DNA of 64,000 bases from Sepiola atlantica (lineage: Eukaryota > Mollusca > Cephalopoda > Sepiida > Sepiolidae), in the NCBI GenBank assembly GCA_963556195.1, contig OY744525.1, positions 79,838,344 through 79,902,343 of the forward strand, written 5' to 3'. A program made the translations under genes and the position numbers. The notes under the pieces were generated by a model. That model was not told the DNA's origin. It saw nothing but the letters and a program-made list of their open reading frames with translations, and did no database searches. This document shows, piece by piece, positions 22,804 to 35,777 of this stretch. Positions within the stretch are counted from its first letter, which is position 1. Every line of letters starts with the position of its first letter.

Positions 22804-24662
22804 TCTGCATAATAAAGAAAAGTCACACACAATCAGACATAGTAGTTCACAAACGATATATAGAATTCCACTATGGTCATGCTTTATGCCAATAATTGAT
22901 GCATGTCTTCGAACATTAATGGTTTGTTTAATTTGATTTCATAAGTTTCTACATTAATTCCGACTTGTCTAACTCTTTTAAAATAGTCATACATACAGGA
23001 AGTCAGAGTAACTTTTACTCGCAAGCAAAAATCTGCTACCACCACAACCTTACACTGGGTATTGTTCTTCATAGGATACTTTTCCTTGCTATGACTGTCA
23101 TTATTTCGTTTTTGTATTCCTTGCTATTGTCTTTTATCCATTATACCATTACTAACTAAATACAGGTCGCTACCTGCAACCTACGCTTTCTGCTTTTACA
23201 GCATTTTGATTGGCTACAACCTATTGTGGAATAATCGAATATGATTGATAAACACTAAACAAACATCCATTGAAATTAAAACATGGCATCTCCTATTTCT
23301 CCATTCAGTAATAGCAATTATTACAATTCTCAAAATTTAGATAAATGACTTTTATTTACAGTAATAATTTTTTTAACAATTACTCTTAAATCTTCATATA
23401 TAAAACATGTTCAATCCTTGATATAAAGAACAAATTATACCTCAATTTCACTTTCGTTCTTCCAGTCGTTATGACTGTTCGAGGAATAAAGGAATATTAG
23501 ATTGGATGTCAAATACACGGACCATTCTGTATGCTATTCTGTATACATTTCCCACATTCCAGAATATAGCAATTAATGTAAAGCTTTTCCACATGGCGGC
23601 TTCCGCTTGGGCAATTCGTGTACGTAATTTATTACAAATTTATACTTTCTTCGGAAAACATACTACTTTTTGCTGCTTTTTCAACAATAAAAACATACAT
23701 TCGTTTTACTAGAAGTCACAGATTATATATTTTATTATTAACGCAAACAGATCAAACATTACTACAATACGTTAAAACCTTCCGAAGAGTTTGCTAACTG
23801 CTGGTAAGGAAATAAATACTTCTTGCTAAACATCATTCGTTCTTTATTTTTTGTTACCTTTAAAAATAGAATAATTGTTGATGGATTTTCGCCACATTAA
23901 AAACGACCTTTCGTCTAACTTTGCCCTCTATTTACATATTTGCCGAATGATATAAGGTATTTGTTGTTGGTGCTTTTTAGTTTATGATATTTTGCCTGTT
24001 AACTATTCTGCATTTTTACCATTTACTATGTTGTTCCTATTTAGTTGCCTCCCCATGAGGGAAGAGTTTAACACAATGTCGGATTTTAATGTGGGGAAAA
24101 TTGATCTCTCCAAAAGAGAGGCACTCCGGATTGAGACAAAAATTGCCACAAAAGAGAAGGATTTCTTCTTCAATCACAGAGGAGAGAAAAGATTAAGTAT
24201 AATATCAAAACAGATACTACACTTTAACGTTAATTCTATTTTGAAAAGTAAAAAATAAATAAACGAAAAGAAAATTATATTGTAAAGTCAGCCAATATTC
24301 AGAGGGGATGTAAAAATAAGCACATGTTTATATTTTTAAAAATATTCAAGGCAAAAGATTCTCTTTAATTTTAAATGGTTACGATTGATTGGTTACTTTG
24401 AGTCACGTGAGACAAATCCTTGATTGTGATTGGGGTAGACAGTATCGGGCAGTGGTATCCATAAAAAGTGCTGCCGCTTAAATATTATTGACGCAAATAG
24501 ATCACATGGCTAAATCTATTTTAATCACATAAATTACTTACAGTGAAATAAGTTCTTTTCTGCTTTTTTTTCACAATTAATACTCTAATACTTATATTTT
24601 TTTAATTAAATTATTATTTCATATTTCCCTCGGGCAACGCAAAGAGGCACGTGTCCTGCTAG
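22804..24662 (+). mobile_element. Non-autonomous Helitron-like insertion
   Basis: Compared with gene A intron 3, gene B has one extra block here. The flanks read CCATGTCA|TC...CTAG|TTATATATAAATG, while gene A has an uninterrupted CAATGTCA-TG-TATATAAATG. This gives the Helitron signature: insertion between A and T, 5' TC, 3' CTAG, no target duplication. Before the 3' end lies CCTCGGGCAACGCAAAGAGG, a degenerate version of the usual terminal hairpin. No transposase or helicase is encoded. It carries a copy of the dispersed CCCCATGAGG repeat (24045-24145). The insertion is younger than the A/B duplication. Confidence 0.62.
24045..24145. repeat. Dispersed repeat copy inside the Helitron-like block
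   Basis: GCCTCCCCATGAGGGAAGAG, then AATGTGGGGAAAATTGATCTC and GAGACAAAAATTGCC; same family as 63890-64000 and 52283-52480. Confidence 0.6.
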
Positions 24663-25038
24663 TTATATATAAATGCTAAAATCCTGAAAAATCATTGAAG
24701 GGGAGATAACTAATATCTCTATTTCAATAGATTCTTAAGATTTTAATATTTTTTTGTAAATTTATATTTTGTATCAGTTTAAACTACATTGTATATCTTT
24801 GGAAAGTATCTCAGACTTATGCACATATATATTTAATGTATATAAAACAATTTTGGATGTTTAACTTATATAATTGCATCTTTATATAATAATGAGTATT
24901 CTTTAAAAAGTATTTATCAAATTTTATTATATAAACTTCATTATTTTCTCCCTTACTATTATCAGAAGCACATTTTATAAATTCAGATATGCTCATTCAC
25001 ATCATATAAATAATATTGATATGTATTTTTGTTTTCAG
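24663..25038. other. Gene B intron 3, right part
   Basis: Resumes collinearity with gene A intron 3, then acceptor TTTGTTTTCAG at 25038. Confidence 0.5.
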
Positions 25039-25190
25039 ATCGATCTTCTAGAAAATCATCAGTTCAATCGGGACATGTAAACAAAAGTGATATTTCTGCT
25101 CCTTATCCACAATCAAAGAATCTTATAGAAATGAACAATGAACAGACTTCAAACACAAGACCCTTGCCTCCAGTACCAAAGAAGAACTAA
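25039..25190 (+). CDS. Gene B exon 4: C-terminal tail and stop
   Basis: 152 nt, phase 1, TAA at 25188-25190. Ends RPLPPVPKKN with the SH3 ligand. Confidence 0.94.
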
Positions 25191-25690
25191 TGATCATTAC
25201 AACAAAAAGGCTGGTTGTATATTAAAACATAGACACCCACACTCAATTACTAAATCATATTCCACTGAAAACAAAATGTTAGTCATAAGTTTTACTAGCA
25301 TGTTTAACAAAATAACTAATATACATAATGACACTTTTCAATCTACTTAATGAAATATACAGACTTTATAATCATATGTACAAAAAACTCAATATATCAG
25401 AATGGACATAAGAGAATTTATGGTAAATGAAATCTTGAAAGTAGGCCAACCCTATTTTATGGCTTTTACTTTTCCTTTGTAATATCTCAATAGATAAATA
25501 ACATACACATTTTCATTTTCGCCACGAATGTTAGCATAAATGCAATATTAAAATATAAATGTAGAATAGAAAATTAACCAGGATAGGAATTTGTATTTTT
25601 CTATTCAAATGAGCAATAATTGACAATTAGAGGTGTACAATATGGAAGGATAGAGAGAAGAAAGCAGATCTTACAGGACGAATAACACAC
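25191..25690. other. 3' flank of gene B
   Basis: Similar to the flanks of Z and A. No other gene seen. Confidence 0.5.
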
Positions 25691-25694
25691 TCAC

Positions 25695-26057
25695 TGTAAA
25701 ATTGCATTATGGGAACAAAGGAAAAAAGTTAATTTTTTTTTTAATTTAAATATTTTTAATTTTCCATCTTAAGAACTTATTAAAATATCAAAATTAAATG
25801 TAATGCACATTTTTAGAATAAAAAAGGGAAAACAAATATAAATTCAAACGAATAGAAGATTATCAACGTGAGTTGGTAGTTCTTTTTTACATGTCACATT
25901 ATCCTCCTTCCTCTGACACACAGAGCCATTACTCACACACCATACTTCTTAGGACAACTATTTTATTACATTCATAGTAAACATCTTCACTTCAAAGATA
26001 TTCCTCATTTATTGGACACAGAATATACAGACTCATTACTGGATAATACATTGTACA
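25695..26057 (+). promoter_or_regulatory. Start module of gene C
   Basis: GCATTATGGG at 25704-25713 (exact Staf/ZNF143-type core, reverse) and the conserved core at 25921-25961, GCCATTACTCACACACC then ATACTTCTTAGGACAACTAT. The donor lies 124 bp after the core. Confidence 0.65.
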
Positions 26058-26085
26058 ATGAATAACATTGGATATCATAACAAAG
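26058..26085 (+). CDS. Gene C exon 1, 28-nt micro-exon with start codon
   Basis: MNNIGYHNK plus one G before GTAAGG; joined to 28417 it reads on in frame as GDALN then Met at 28431. Confidence 0.62.
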
Positions 26086-26494
26086 GTAAGGAGAATTTAC
26101 ATTACTTTATTTTTTCTATAACATTTTTTCCTTAGGATAAACCACTGCAAAGAAGGCCATCATTCACATCTGACAAATCATTTTTCAAAAACATTTATTA
26201 TTATTATTTTGTCCTAATAAAAAAATAATTAATGTAAAAATTTGAAGTTAAAAAAAACAACACAATTAAAATAATTAATACAAAAAATTTCTACTCTTTG
26301 TTCTGTCTTATTACATATTTTTTTTTACAAATTTTCTTTATCACTTTCTCAGTTGTCAGACGCCATTACACAAATTTAGTCACATATTTTCTTAAGTAAG
26401 TTTTATGATATTTACAAATACGTTTTGAAAGTGTTACATATGGTTTTTAAATAGTATTTTTTAGAATTTATAAAAACACCTTTTTTCTATCCGG

Positions 26495-26745
26495 GTATTT
26501 ACTTCCTTTCCACTACAGGAAGATGTGGCACAAGGTCCGAAAGTTGGGTAGAGTCAAGCCAGTGCCCCTAAAGAAGGAGCATTCTGACTTTTTAAAAAAT
26601 TGCCTGGGCAGCCCCGTCGGCATTCCCTGGTCGGGGCACCTCAGGCAGTAAGCAATAAACTTACTCCACCCCAAAAAGGGGCAGCAAAGCCTGGGAGGGT
26701 GGACTACCCAGGACGAATACCTCTGGTATTCTGATGTACAAACAT
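26495..26745. repeat. Dispersed GC-richer repeat copy
   Basis: Contains GCCCCGTCGGCATTCCCTGG, GGGCACCTCAGGC, AGCAATAAAC and CTCCACCCCAAAAAGGGGCAG. The same blocks recur near 57070-57140. The base composition is clearly richer in G+C than the intron around it. Confidence 0.65.
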
Positions 26746-27933
26746 ACAAACAACGAAATACAGCCATTTTTATTTGGGGGGATACTTTTAAACCAATAAT
26801 TCACTATTTATGCATTTTGGTACACTATTTATTTATTTTGTAATGAAATGTAGGATTTAATTTTTTGCATTTCCATAAAAAATATTGTTGTTTCTTTCAC
26901 AAATCAAGAGAGTAATTAAAATTAAAGAATTAATTGTACACACAATGTTTGTGAATTTCATAGTATTTCAAAATTGTGAAATAAAAACATAAAATGATTT
27001 TAAATCTTTTAGGACACATTGTAATATATTTTATTGATACATACTGTAGAAATAAATAAAACATTTTGATTATATGTTTAGCTTCTTTCAATTAAATACA
27101 AAACAACATTAAACTATAATTTGAACAATAATTTACATATTAAAATATTGGTTATTTAATAGATTTGATTACATACATTGAAAAAAAAACATATAACATT
27201 TAGTTTGATATATTGCTAAATATTCATTGAATGTAAAAAGATTTATATAAGCCAGTTCAAGGGAAGTGACTCATGACAAGTAATAATCTACTACAGATAA
27301 ATCAAGTCTTGGAAATATTACTTTTCAATTTTTATAAACAAATAAGAAATTTTAATTTACGAAATAATGCATTAATAAAGAATCAACACAAATTGATACT
27401 GTTTTAGCAAAATAAGGAAAAAATAGGTCCCTAAACTGAAAGCCAACAATGACAGAGAAAATTGTAAGAGTAAGTATTAATTTATACTATGTGTACATCT
27501 GTCTGATAACTACTTTTAGGCTATAAGAGATAGGAACTTGAAATTAGTAGGAATTATATTCTACCTATGCAGAATTAAGTAAGGAAATCATATTTATCTT
27601 TTTCTTATAAAGAGACCTATTAGAGGAGCTAAAATCCCCTACTAAACTTTGTTTTACAGATTTTAACGAAATTTAAACCATAGTTAAATTATACAAAATT
27701 AAACAGATTCTTTATTTATCCCTCTTTCCTTCAGGTCCATTTTTATTGCTTCCATGTTTACCTTGGAACTGTGAACTGAAGCTGCTACCTCAACTGTTCA
27801 ACATCTACTAACCCAAGAACTCTCATCCATTCTTCTAACGTGGCTATACCATCGAAGTCTAATAAAAATATATGAATATATATAATTTTAAGTTGATTTT
27901 AAAAAATGGTCTAAAAATTATACCATTATTATT

Positions 27934-28002
27934 AGTTGTGCATACATTATTTCCACCACTTGATCCCCCCGATTAAGTGGTGGAAATAATGTATGCACAA
28001 CT
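27934..28002. repeat. 32-bp inverted repeat with a 5-nt loop
   Basis: AGTTGTGCATACATTATTTC... (27934-27965) and its complement (27971-28002), one mismatch, loop of five C. Strong hairpin in gene C intron 1. Confidence 0.95.
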
Positions 28003-28416
28003 GTATTTAAAAGAATAGTCATGGGATAATGTCAGATTTGAACATATTTGAATGATATAGTAGACTTTATCTAAATCATATATAATAATGGAATAAAATA
28101 TGTTTTTTTTTCTTTACTGAATTTTAGATTTAGACTTTGCTGATTTGGATTTTGGCATAGATGTAGAACCCATGTTTTTAACATAAACCAGAGGTTGATT
28201 CTGATCCTATCAGGTTCCCCACTTTAGGTTGCTATACATTTTCTTTTTCTGAAACATTTGAATTGGGGTATCACTTTCGTGTGAAATGGCTTTTTGACAT
28301 TATTTTGTTTACCTTCCATGACATGAATCAATTTTACAGAGACATTTAATTTTATTAAGACAGTAATTAAATCATTTTGATTATTATGTCAAGTAAATTC
28401 ATTTTTTTCTTTCCAG

Positions 28417-30821
28417 GTGATGCATTAAACATGTTTGTCTTTCTACATATTCTCCTATGCACACTACCTTTTTGTCTCAGTGTAGACTTAATTTACACAG
28501 TGGAGGAAGGAAAAAGCCCAGGTAGCTACATTAGTGATATTTCTGCAGATTCTAAGATAATGGAGAACATGTCCTACCAAGACAAGAAACTCATCACATT
28601 CAGTCAACTACAAGGGAAAGTTGATAGTTCTCAATATTTCCAAGTCTCAAAGAAAACAGGCAAACTTTATGCAACAATCACATTGGATGCAGAAGCAATG
28701 TGTAAGCATAATGAACAATGCTTTCAACTCATTGATGTAGCTGTTCGTAAAGGAACTTCTTCAATGAGGATTTTAGAAATCAAAGTCATCATAAAAGATA
28801 TCAATGACCACAAGCCAGAATTTTCAGAAAAACAAATAAACATTGAATTTGATGAAGATGTTGTTCCAGGAGCCAAAAAAATAATTCCTAATGCAATTGA
28901 TAAAGATGTTGGAAGTTTAAATTCAAAGATCACATATGAACTTAAAAAGATGAAAAATGAACCATTTACTTTGTTCATTACTCCAGATGTTGAAGGGACA
29001 TCAGTTTTATGGCTGAAACTGGAAGAAACTTTAGATAGAGAAACCAAAGATTCTTATGTTGTACAAATTGTAGCAAAAGATGCAGGCTCTCCCCAAAAAC
29101 AAAACATACTAAATGTTCATATTTCAGTCATTGATGTTAATGATAATTTACCTGTGTTTTCTAAAAATGTATACAATATTTCAATAAAGAATGAAGAGAG
29201 CAAAGTCACACCAATTGCTATTTTATCAGCAACTGATTTGGATGCAGGACAAAATGGAAGAGTTTCATATCATTGGAATCACAAGACAAATGAAAAATCA
29301 AAAGCTTTCTTCCAATTGGTAGAAACAACTGGACAATTGTTCTTACAGAAAAAGTTAAATTTAGGAGAAAAGACCTCATATAAACTTTATATAAAAGCTG
29401 AAGATGAAGGGAATCCACCATTAAGTTCTAGAGCAATTATAATTATTAACTTGATAAATCATGAAAACACAGCACCGGCCATTGATATGAATTTTCCTTC
29501 CTCATCAAATAAAAACACTGTTGAAATTTTAGAAAATTCTAAAGCTGGCAGTTTTATTGCTTATGTGAAAATAATAGACAATGATGAAGGACAAAATGGA
29601 GATGTCACTTGTCATCTTCATCATGAGAAATTTCAGCTTCAAAATTTAGGTACAAAGAAATATGAAGTGACACTGAAAACTCCTCTTGACAGAGAGAAAG
29701 AAGAGCACCATGATGTTGTGATCAGTTGTCAAGATAAAGGCTCTCCTCCTCTTCATAGTAACAGCAAATTCGCCATTCAAGTGATGGACATCAATGATGT
29801 AAGGCCACAATTTACAAAAGATACATTTAAATTCTTCATTGATGAGAATCAAAACTCCAGAATTACTCTTGGCTACATCAATGCCACTGATCCAGACTTG
29901 GGAGATGGAGGAAAACTCACATATTCTCTCATCACCAATAACAACAAACACTTCTTACCTTTCAAAATAACCACAAATGGATTAATATCAGCAATTATGT
30001 CTCTTGATCATGAGTTTCAACATACTTATCACTTCAAGGTGTTTGTGAAAGACAATGGAACACCATCTCTCAATAACACAGTCAATGTGATTGTTGAGGT
30101 CACTGATAAAAATGATAATGCTCCATATTTTACATTTCCCAGTGTTAAACCTTACAATCTACATGTCACATATTACCCTGATGCCAGAAACAAGAACATC
30201 ACACAGATAAAGGCAGCGGACAGTGATAGTCAAGAGAATGCATTTCTAAAATATCAAATAATCAGAGGCAATGACAAACAAATGTTCACCATCAACCAGT
30301 ACACTGGTTTCTTAGCTTTCAATAGACAACTCAGCCAACAAAATGCTGGCTCCTATCAGCTTGACATTGCCGTCAAGGATAGTGGTAGGCCAGTTCTATC
30401 AGCAACAACTACTCTCTTTTTAACACTCACTATCAGCAACAACACATCAGAAATGTTAAATGTTGTTCAGCTTCACACTGAAGAGAAGGTGCATCTTAAT
30501 CTTGTCATTATTATTACAGTCATAGCAGTCACAATAGCTGTCTTCATTACGGCTTCATTATCAATCTGCATAATTCGATGTAATGGTCAGTCAAATGTGG
30601 CCTATGCTCAAGCGCTTGATCCTTCCAATAGATATGTTGGTGAACAGAGACAACTCATTGCTCCTTCTTACCCAGGAAACACTTGGCCTCATCCTGCTCA
30701 ACCTTTGCAAATAAACCAAGCACTATCTACAAATACTTCCTTGACAACATCAAGAAGACAACTGAATCTAGCAAATGCGCTCCCACAGAAATCGCAAGGA
30801 CCAAATGAAGTGTCATCACAA
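28417..30821 (+). CDS. Gene C exon 2: protocadherin ectodomain EC1-EC6, TM, proximal tail
   Basis: From Met 28431, 797 residues: signal peptide MFVFLHILLCTLPFCLS, EC1 with C-x5-C (CKHNEQC), six EC repeats with the same linker series as genes A and B (HENTAP at EC3-EC4), membrane segment near 691-716. An in-frame Met at 28377 lies upstream of the acceptor TTTCTTTCCAG (28416), so I reject it as a start. Donor CAA|GTAAGT at 30821, phase 0. Around EC3-EC4 it shares with gene D the variant KAGSFIAYVKIIDNDEG, unlike A and B, a sign of mosaic exchange. The last part of the tail in this exon (NLANALPQKSQGPNEVSSQ) differs from A and B. Confidence 0.96.
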
Positions 30822-31687
30822 GTAAGTAACAATTAATTCTCATTTTAATCAAATCAGCCAGACTGAATAATAGAAAATGTGACTTATTTTATATTTTCTT
30901 TCAGTTTGATTTGAATTAGGCAGTTACTCAAATACCATTTTATTGCAAATCAACAAATTACCAAGCATTGCCTGTGTATCAAATATGTTGAAAATAACTA
31001 ATAAAACTTTGAAAAGGTATGAAACCGCCTCATTCGACCGATTTATAGATTAAATAGTACAACTAGGATTCTTCTAACAAATTGTCTACAAAAGTAAAAC
31101 ATTTGTTTTAAAATGGTTCTCCACATTAAATGACTGTAATGGTTAATATGTTGTGAAACAAATTAAACCAACCTTTTATTACATATAAAGTACAAAACTT
31201 TTAATCATTTAAAACCATTTGCATAAACCTGCTGATTTCAAATATGACATTGATTTAATCAACCATTGACAGCTAATGCATGAACAGGTAGACACACAAA
31301 TATATTTGATTTATATATACCATCATATTCAGTTTAACGTTTGTTTTACTGGCATATGTTGGCTGGTATATAGATAATATAATAATGAACAAAAAAATTG
31401 TTTACTACATCTGGTAACGAATGATAACATGTTTTAAGTTTACCTTATAGTATAATATGGTAATAATAAGAGAAAATATTTGTAAGAATTTACTTTTATA
31501 TTGAAAACTACCTTAAATGTGTTATTTATTTACTTTGAATATATTTGTTACTGTATAAATACTGATATTTACATTGTATTTTTGAGCTATTTGGCATTTG
31601 CATTGATCTCAGCTGGATAGAGTAAAACTATTTTATCTTCATTAAACAAATATTTTCATATAATCGTTTATTACTACCTCTTATCAG
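30822..31687. other. Gene C intron 2
   Basis: AT-rich, not obviously similar to the equivalent introns of A or B. Nothing recognised. Confidence 0.6.
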
Positions 31688-31811
31688 ATGTATGCACAAA
31701 ATGTATCAATTCCACCGGATTATTTTACCTGGAGATCTACAGTACCTACTCAACAAGACGCTGATCTTAATTGGAGAGAAGAAACTGCCACAAATAATCT
31801 ACAAAATGCAG
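31688..31811 (+). CDS. Gene C exon 3: cytoplasmic tail
   Basis: 124 nt, phase 0 in, phase 1 out (GCAG|GTAATA). Encodes MYAQNVSIPPDYFTWRSTVP, then a diverged TQQDADLNWREETATNNLQN-type end. Confidence 0.93.
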
Positions 31812-32448
31812 GTAATATTTTAAATATTGATTAAAAATATCTAAAACATGAAATATTTCACTCACTCACTCATTTTCCAGGTTTATCATCTATGCTCCCT
31901 TTGACAAGAGGTTCAATGTTGTCTGGCTGTCCTTATGCTAAGTCTCCAGTGATCATCACTGTGAGGATTGACTGTGTCCATTTGCCACTGTTTACGATCT
32001 AGCCTGATGGTTTCTTTCCATGCCTTTCTAGAGCGCCCAGTTTTCTTTTTGCTGTCCAGTTTTAGGTCTCCGCATAAAAGTATTCTAAAATATCAACTGT
32101 TTTAGGTCATAGCAATTTTTGCTATTTGTATTATAAAAAGAAACAACTAAAACAAATTACCAAGAAATGTTCAAGTTTAATCTGTAATAAGGCATTTTAT
32201 TATAAAATTCTAATGACTTAAAATTTATCAAATTAAATTTCTTTTGAGTGGTTAACATACTATGATTACTTTAATTTAAAATCATTTCTTAATCACAGCT
32301 CTTCAGTGTGGTTAGACTAACAGGTGCTTCAAGTTGAGATTGAAACCCGATTGTTTTTTAGAAATTTTATTGTTTATATAAACAATATATACTGTCAAAC
32401 AGTGCTCCATTAATTTATGAAGACTTTGCATTATTGCAAATCACAGCT

Positions 32449-32488
<40 letters not shown>

Positions 32489-34027
32489 TAAATTATGCAT
32501 AGTTAAACATAGAATTTGAATAAATCATGTTCAAATTTATCACCTTGAATATATGACAAAACTTTCATTCTAACAGTAACACAATATCTTTCAATATATT
32601 CTGATGAACATAACTAAAATTTTCTCTTTAACCTAACAGACTGAACATTATATAATAAAACATTTACTACATATATACAGTGACATGTTGACATTCTTAT
32701 ATCTAACATATAAAGTAAAGTCGATTTCACCCTACTATCTTTGTGATCGATAACTTTTGTAACAAAAGACATATACATCAATCTGTTTAGTAAGTGATTC
32801 CTGGCAAATATTCTGGCTCTGTTGTCAGAAAACACATTTTACTTTTGCTCGATTTCTTCAAGGTTTATATTTAGTCCTGATTAATACTTGATTTTCTTTT
32901 AGTCAAATTTAGTTGGAGAACTTACTCAGCAAGTGGTATGTACTCTCACTCGCTTCATCGACCCCGTTAACACATTTAGATAAGCATGAGTTTATTTCTT
33001 ACATAAATATCCATTTCTTATTAATTTCATACTTACTTTTTTATAACAAAAAAAAAACCAACAATTGTCATCATCTTCGGCCATAATACTTTTATTTCAA
33101 AACAAGTCAACTGAGAAAAATTATGTCACGAATATATGAATCAAAAAGGGAGGTAACTCCCAATTTTACCATTTTATTTTCTAAACTGATCGTTTTACCA
33201 TTTACATATACATCGGAACCAAAATTAAAGTAACAATGATCCCAGGCAAAAGTGGTTACTACATTAATATTTTCTTAATGAGAACAGGGAGGGAAGGGGC
33301 ATTCTTTCATTCAGCCAACAGACATTAAAGCAGAAGAAAGATAAATTCACTATTCACTAAACATATTCTGATTTCTTTGTCATAAAAATAAAACTATTCT
33401 CCTTTACAAATAGTCTTTTTCTTTTAGCCAGCTCCCTCTTTCAGATTACTTGACTTTTGCCGTCAAACTTTAATTCTAGCCAGGAATTACTTTCACTTTA
33501 GCCGTTTTAAGGTACTTCTCAACCTTCGAAATTCAAAAGTAATTTTGAAGCCATTAAAAAGTAATATTTGGTTTGAATTAAAGAGGCTATTTCTCACATA
33601 AGTAATAAATAAATAAAAACGAAAAAATGTATTTAGATAAGTGGTCACAAAATGAGGGATACTTTATGTGATTTACACATTATTAAGCAATTATATTTTT
33701 AATTCTATTTATTTTTAAATAAATTACTTTAATTATGAAATTAAATCCACCATAATATATTAATGTTTCTTTGTAAACAAGTCAGCCGTCTTAATCTTTT
33801 GAAAATAAAAATGATTTACTTTCTAAAAATATAAAAAAGAGAAAAATAGTAAAAAAAAATAATGAAAGTAAACAGATTCCCAAGCAACACGGTGTAAGTA
33901 CAGTTAGTAGTCTATAATATATTGACGATATGTTAATCTATTAACCATAAGTTAAAAACTTTTATGTAGAATGAAATTTTAAATACTATAAAATTTATTT
34001 CTCTATAAATCATCTTTTATTTTTCAG
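31812..34027. other. Gene C intron 3
   Basis: Contains the LINE scrap at 31880-32090, a (TA)n run at about 32453-32483 and otherwise AT-rich sequence. The last 50 bp before the acceptor are nearly the same as in gene D, so the duplicated or converted block crosses the splice site. Confidence 0.55.
31880..32090 (-). mobile_element. Probable LINE 3' end scrap
   Basis: Minus-strand reading gives LKLDSKKKTGRSRKAWKETI, then RLDRKQW. This resembles the GRPRKxW region common near the C-terminus of LINE pol proteins. The stretch is short and richer in G+C than the intron. Confidence 0.5.
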
Positions 34028-34179
34028 ATCAATCTCTAATCAAGTCATCAGTGCATTCAAGCAGTCTGAACAAAAGTGATATTTCTGCTCCTTTTCCACA
34101 ATCAAGAAATCTTCTAGAAATGAACAACCAGCAGACTTCTAATGATAGACCATTACCGCCAGTGCCACACATTAATTAG
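34028..34179 (+). CDS. Gene C exon 4: C-terminal tail and stop
   Basis: 152 nt, phase 1, TAG at 34177-34179. Encodes D-QSLIKSSVHSSSLNKSDIS and ends RPLPPVPHIN. It pairs with gene D exon 4 rather than with A or B, so the two tail types define subgroups. Confidence 0.94.
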
Positions 34180-34279
34180 TAAATATGTTATTGACACAAA
34201 CAATAAAAATATACATTTAGATATTGATATAATACATACACAAACTTGATTTCTACCACAACAATTTATATATGTATAT

Positions 34280-34311
<32 letters not shown>

Positions 34312-34885
34312 CACAGTATATTATTCAGAGAAAATTAAAATTATTAATTATATAAAATGCATTGTGTATTTTCAATTTACTTTATGCAAAGACTTGATAT
34401 CAATGGAGTATGAATGTAATATTTTTAATCTATATAAATATACTGTTTCTACCTGTACAAAACAAATTTGCAATAAATAAAATGGCAAATACTCAAAAAT
34501 GACTTATGAAATTGGTCATATATTGGCATGTTTCAATAATGATGCCCACAAAAGCTATTCATCCAACAATTTAAAAATAGTCACAATAGTTTGCTTTCAT
34601 AGTGGTTTGAACTGAAAATTTAGTTAATGTTTGGATTATTTCTTTTATTTTTAAACCTTGAGTCCAGCAAATTAAAAATCATTGAGATGATTATCATAAA
34701 TAATCATTTAAGCTTAATTATTAACAAATAATGATTTCATTATAATGTTCTTAAAATAAATCAATTTAATAAATCGTTATAAAAATGTTCAGCTTCTTGG
34801 TTGTAAGAATACAAATAACAGTATCTATAACACAACATGGAGAGAGAGAGAGAAGAATACAGATCCTATAGGATGAATAACACAT
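34180..34885. other. 3' flank of gene C
   Basis: AATAAA at about 34202 and again near 34474 are candidate polyadenylation signals. (TA)n-rich run at about 34264-34313. No gene. Confidence 0.5.
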
Positions 34886-34889
34886 TCAC

Positions 34890-35243
34890 TATTACATTGC
34901 ATTGTGGGAACAGGAAACAAATATAAAAATCTTTTCACAGAAAGTTTAAAAAATTGAATTAAAAATATCAAAATTATATCTAATGAATATTTTAGGAGCA
35001 AATAAGTAAAAATAAGTTTTAATTAAAATCAAAGATAAATATATGAATGTGGTTTCGTATTTTTTTTTTTTTTTTACATTCTGCATTATTAAACTTCCTC
35101 TGACTTGTGCAGCCATTACACATACACTATACTTCTTAGGACAACTACTTTGTCACATTTATAGTAGATACATCTTCAACTGAAAATATCTCATTTATTT
35201 GATATAGATTATACAAAACTATCACTGGACAATACATCTAGCA
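34890..35243 (+). promoter_or_regulatory. Start module of gene D
   Basis: GCATTGTGGG at 34899-34908 (fits CCCANAATGC in reverse). Core at 35108-35145: CAGCCATTACACATACACT then ATACTTCTTAGGACAACTAC. The donor is 126 bp after the core although the surrounding sequence has diverged, which argues for constraint on both. Confidence 0.65.
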
Positions 35244-35271
35244 ATGAATAACATTAGAGGCCATAAAAAAG
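35244..35271 (+). CDS. Gene D exon 1, 28-nt micro-exon with start codon
   Basis: ATG opens MNNIRGHKK plus one G before GTAAGG; joined to 37674 it reads on in frame as GKKSI then Met at 37688. The peptide differs from A to C but length, phase and MNNI are kept. Confidence 0.6.
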
Positions 35272-35692
35272 GTAAGGAGAATTTATATTTCTGTTCTCTA
35301 TGAGATTCTTCCTTTTCTCTGATGCAAATCACTGTAAAGGAAGCCATCATTAAAATCTGACACACATATACTTTCATTACAATTGTTTTAGATGTTCTTT
35401 TAATAGGAAAACTATATCTTTATATAAATAACTATTTTTGGAAAAAAAAAGAAGTCTATTGAAATATGTCATTTGTTATATTTCATACTTGAGTCAAGAA
35501 ATGTTAACGGAGTATAATAATTAAAGAGCCATTTTTTTTTTTTTTTGTCATTTATAAAGTTGAAAAAAACGTCATTAACACAAATCTATATTCACCTCAT
35601 GTTACATAATGGAATTTATCATTACTTAGTTAAATAAAATATATTTTCACAATAAATATTAATATAAAATGTTATTTGGGAAAATCCTTTTT

Positions 35693-35696
<4 letters not shown>

Positions 35697-35766
<70 letters not shown>
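35697..35766. repeat. (TA)n microsatellite
   Basis: About 34 uninterrupted TA units, then GTGTGTG. Confidence 0.95.

Positions 35767-35777
<11 letters not shown>

Larger units (their letters stand above)
26086..28416. other. Gene C intron 1
   Basis: AT-rich. The left kilobase is collinear with genes A and B. It contains a GC-richer dispersed repeat (26495-26745), a stretch like the 5' part of the gene B Helitron candidate (about 27490-27600) and a strong hairpin (27934-28002). It ends in the acceptor TTTTTTTCTTTCCAG. Confidence 0.55.

Noticed and set aside
28377..28430. Upstream in-frame Met for gene C, adding MIIMSSKFIFFFPGDALN
   Set aside because: The polypyrimidine tract and CAG at 28411-28416 form a splice acceptor at the same place as in A, B and D, so this text is intron.
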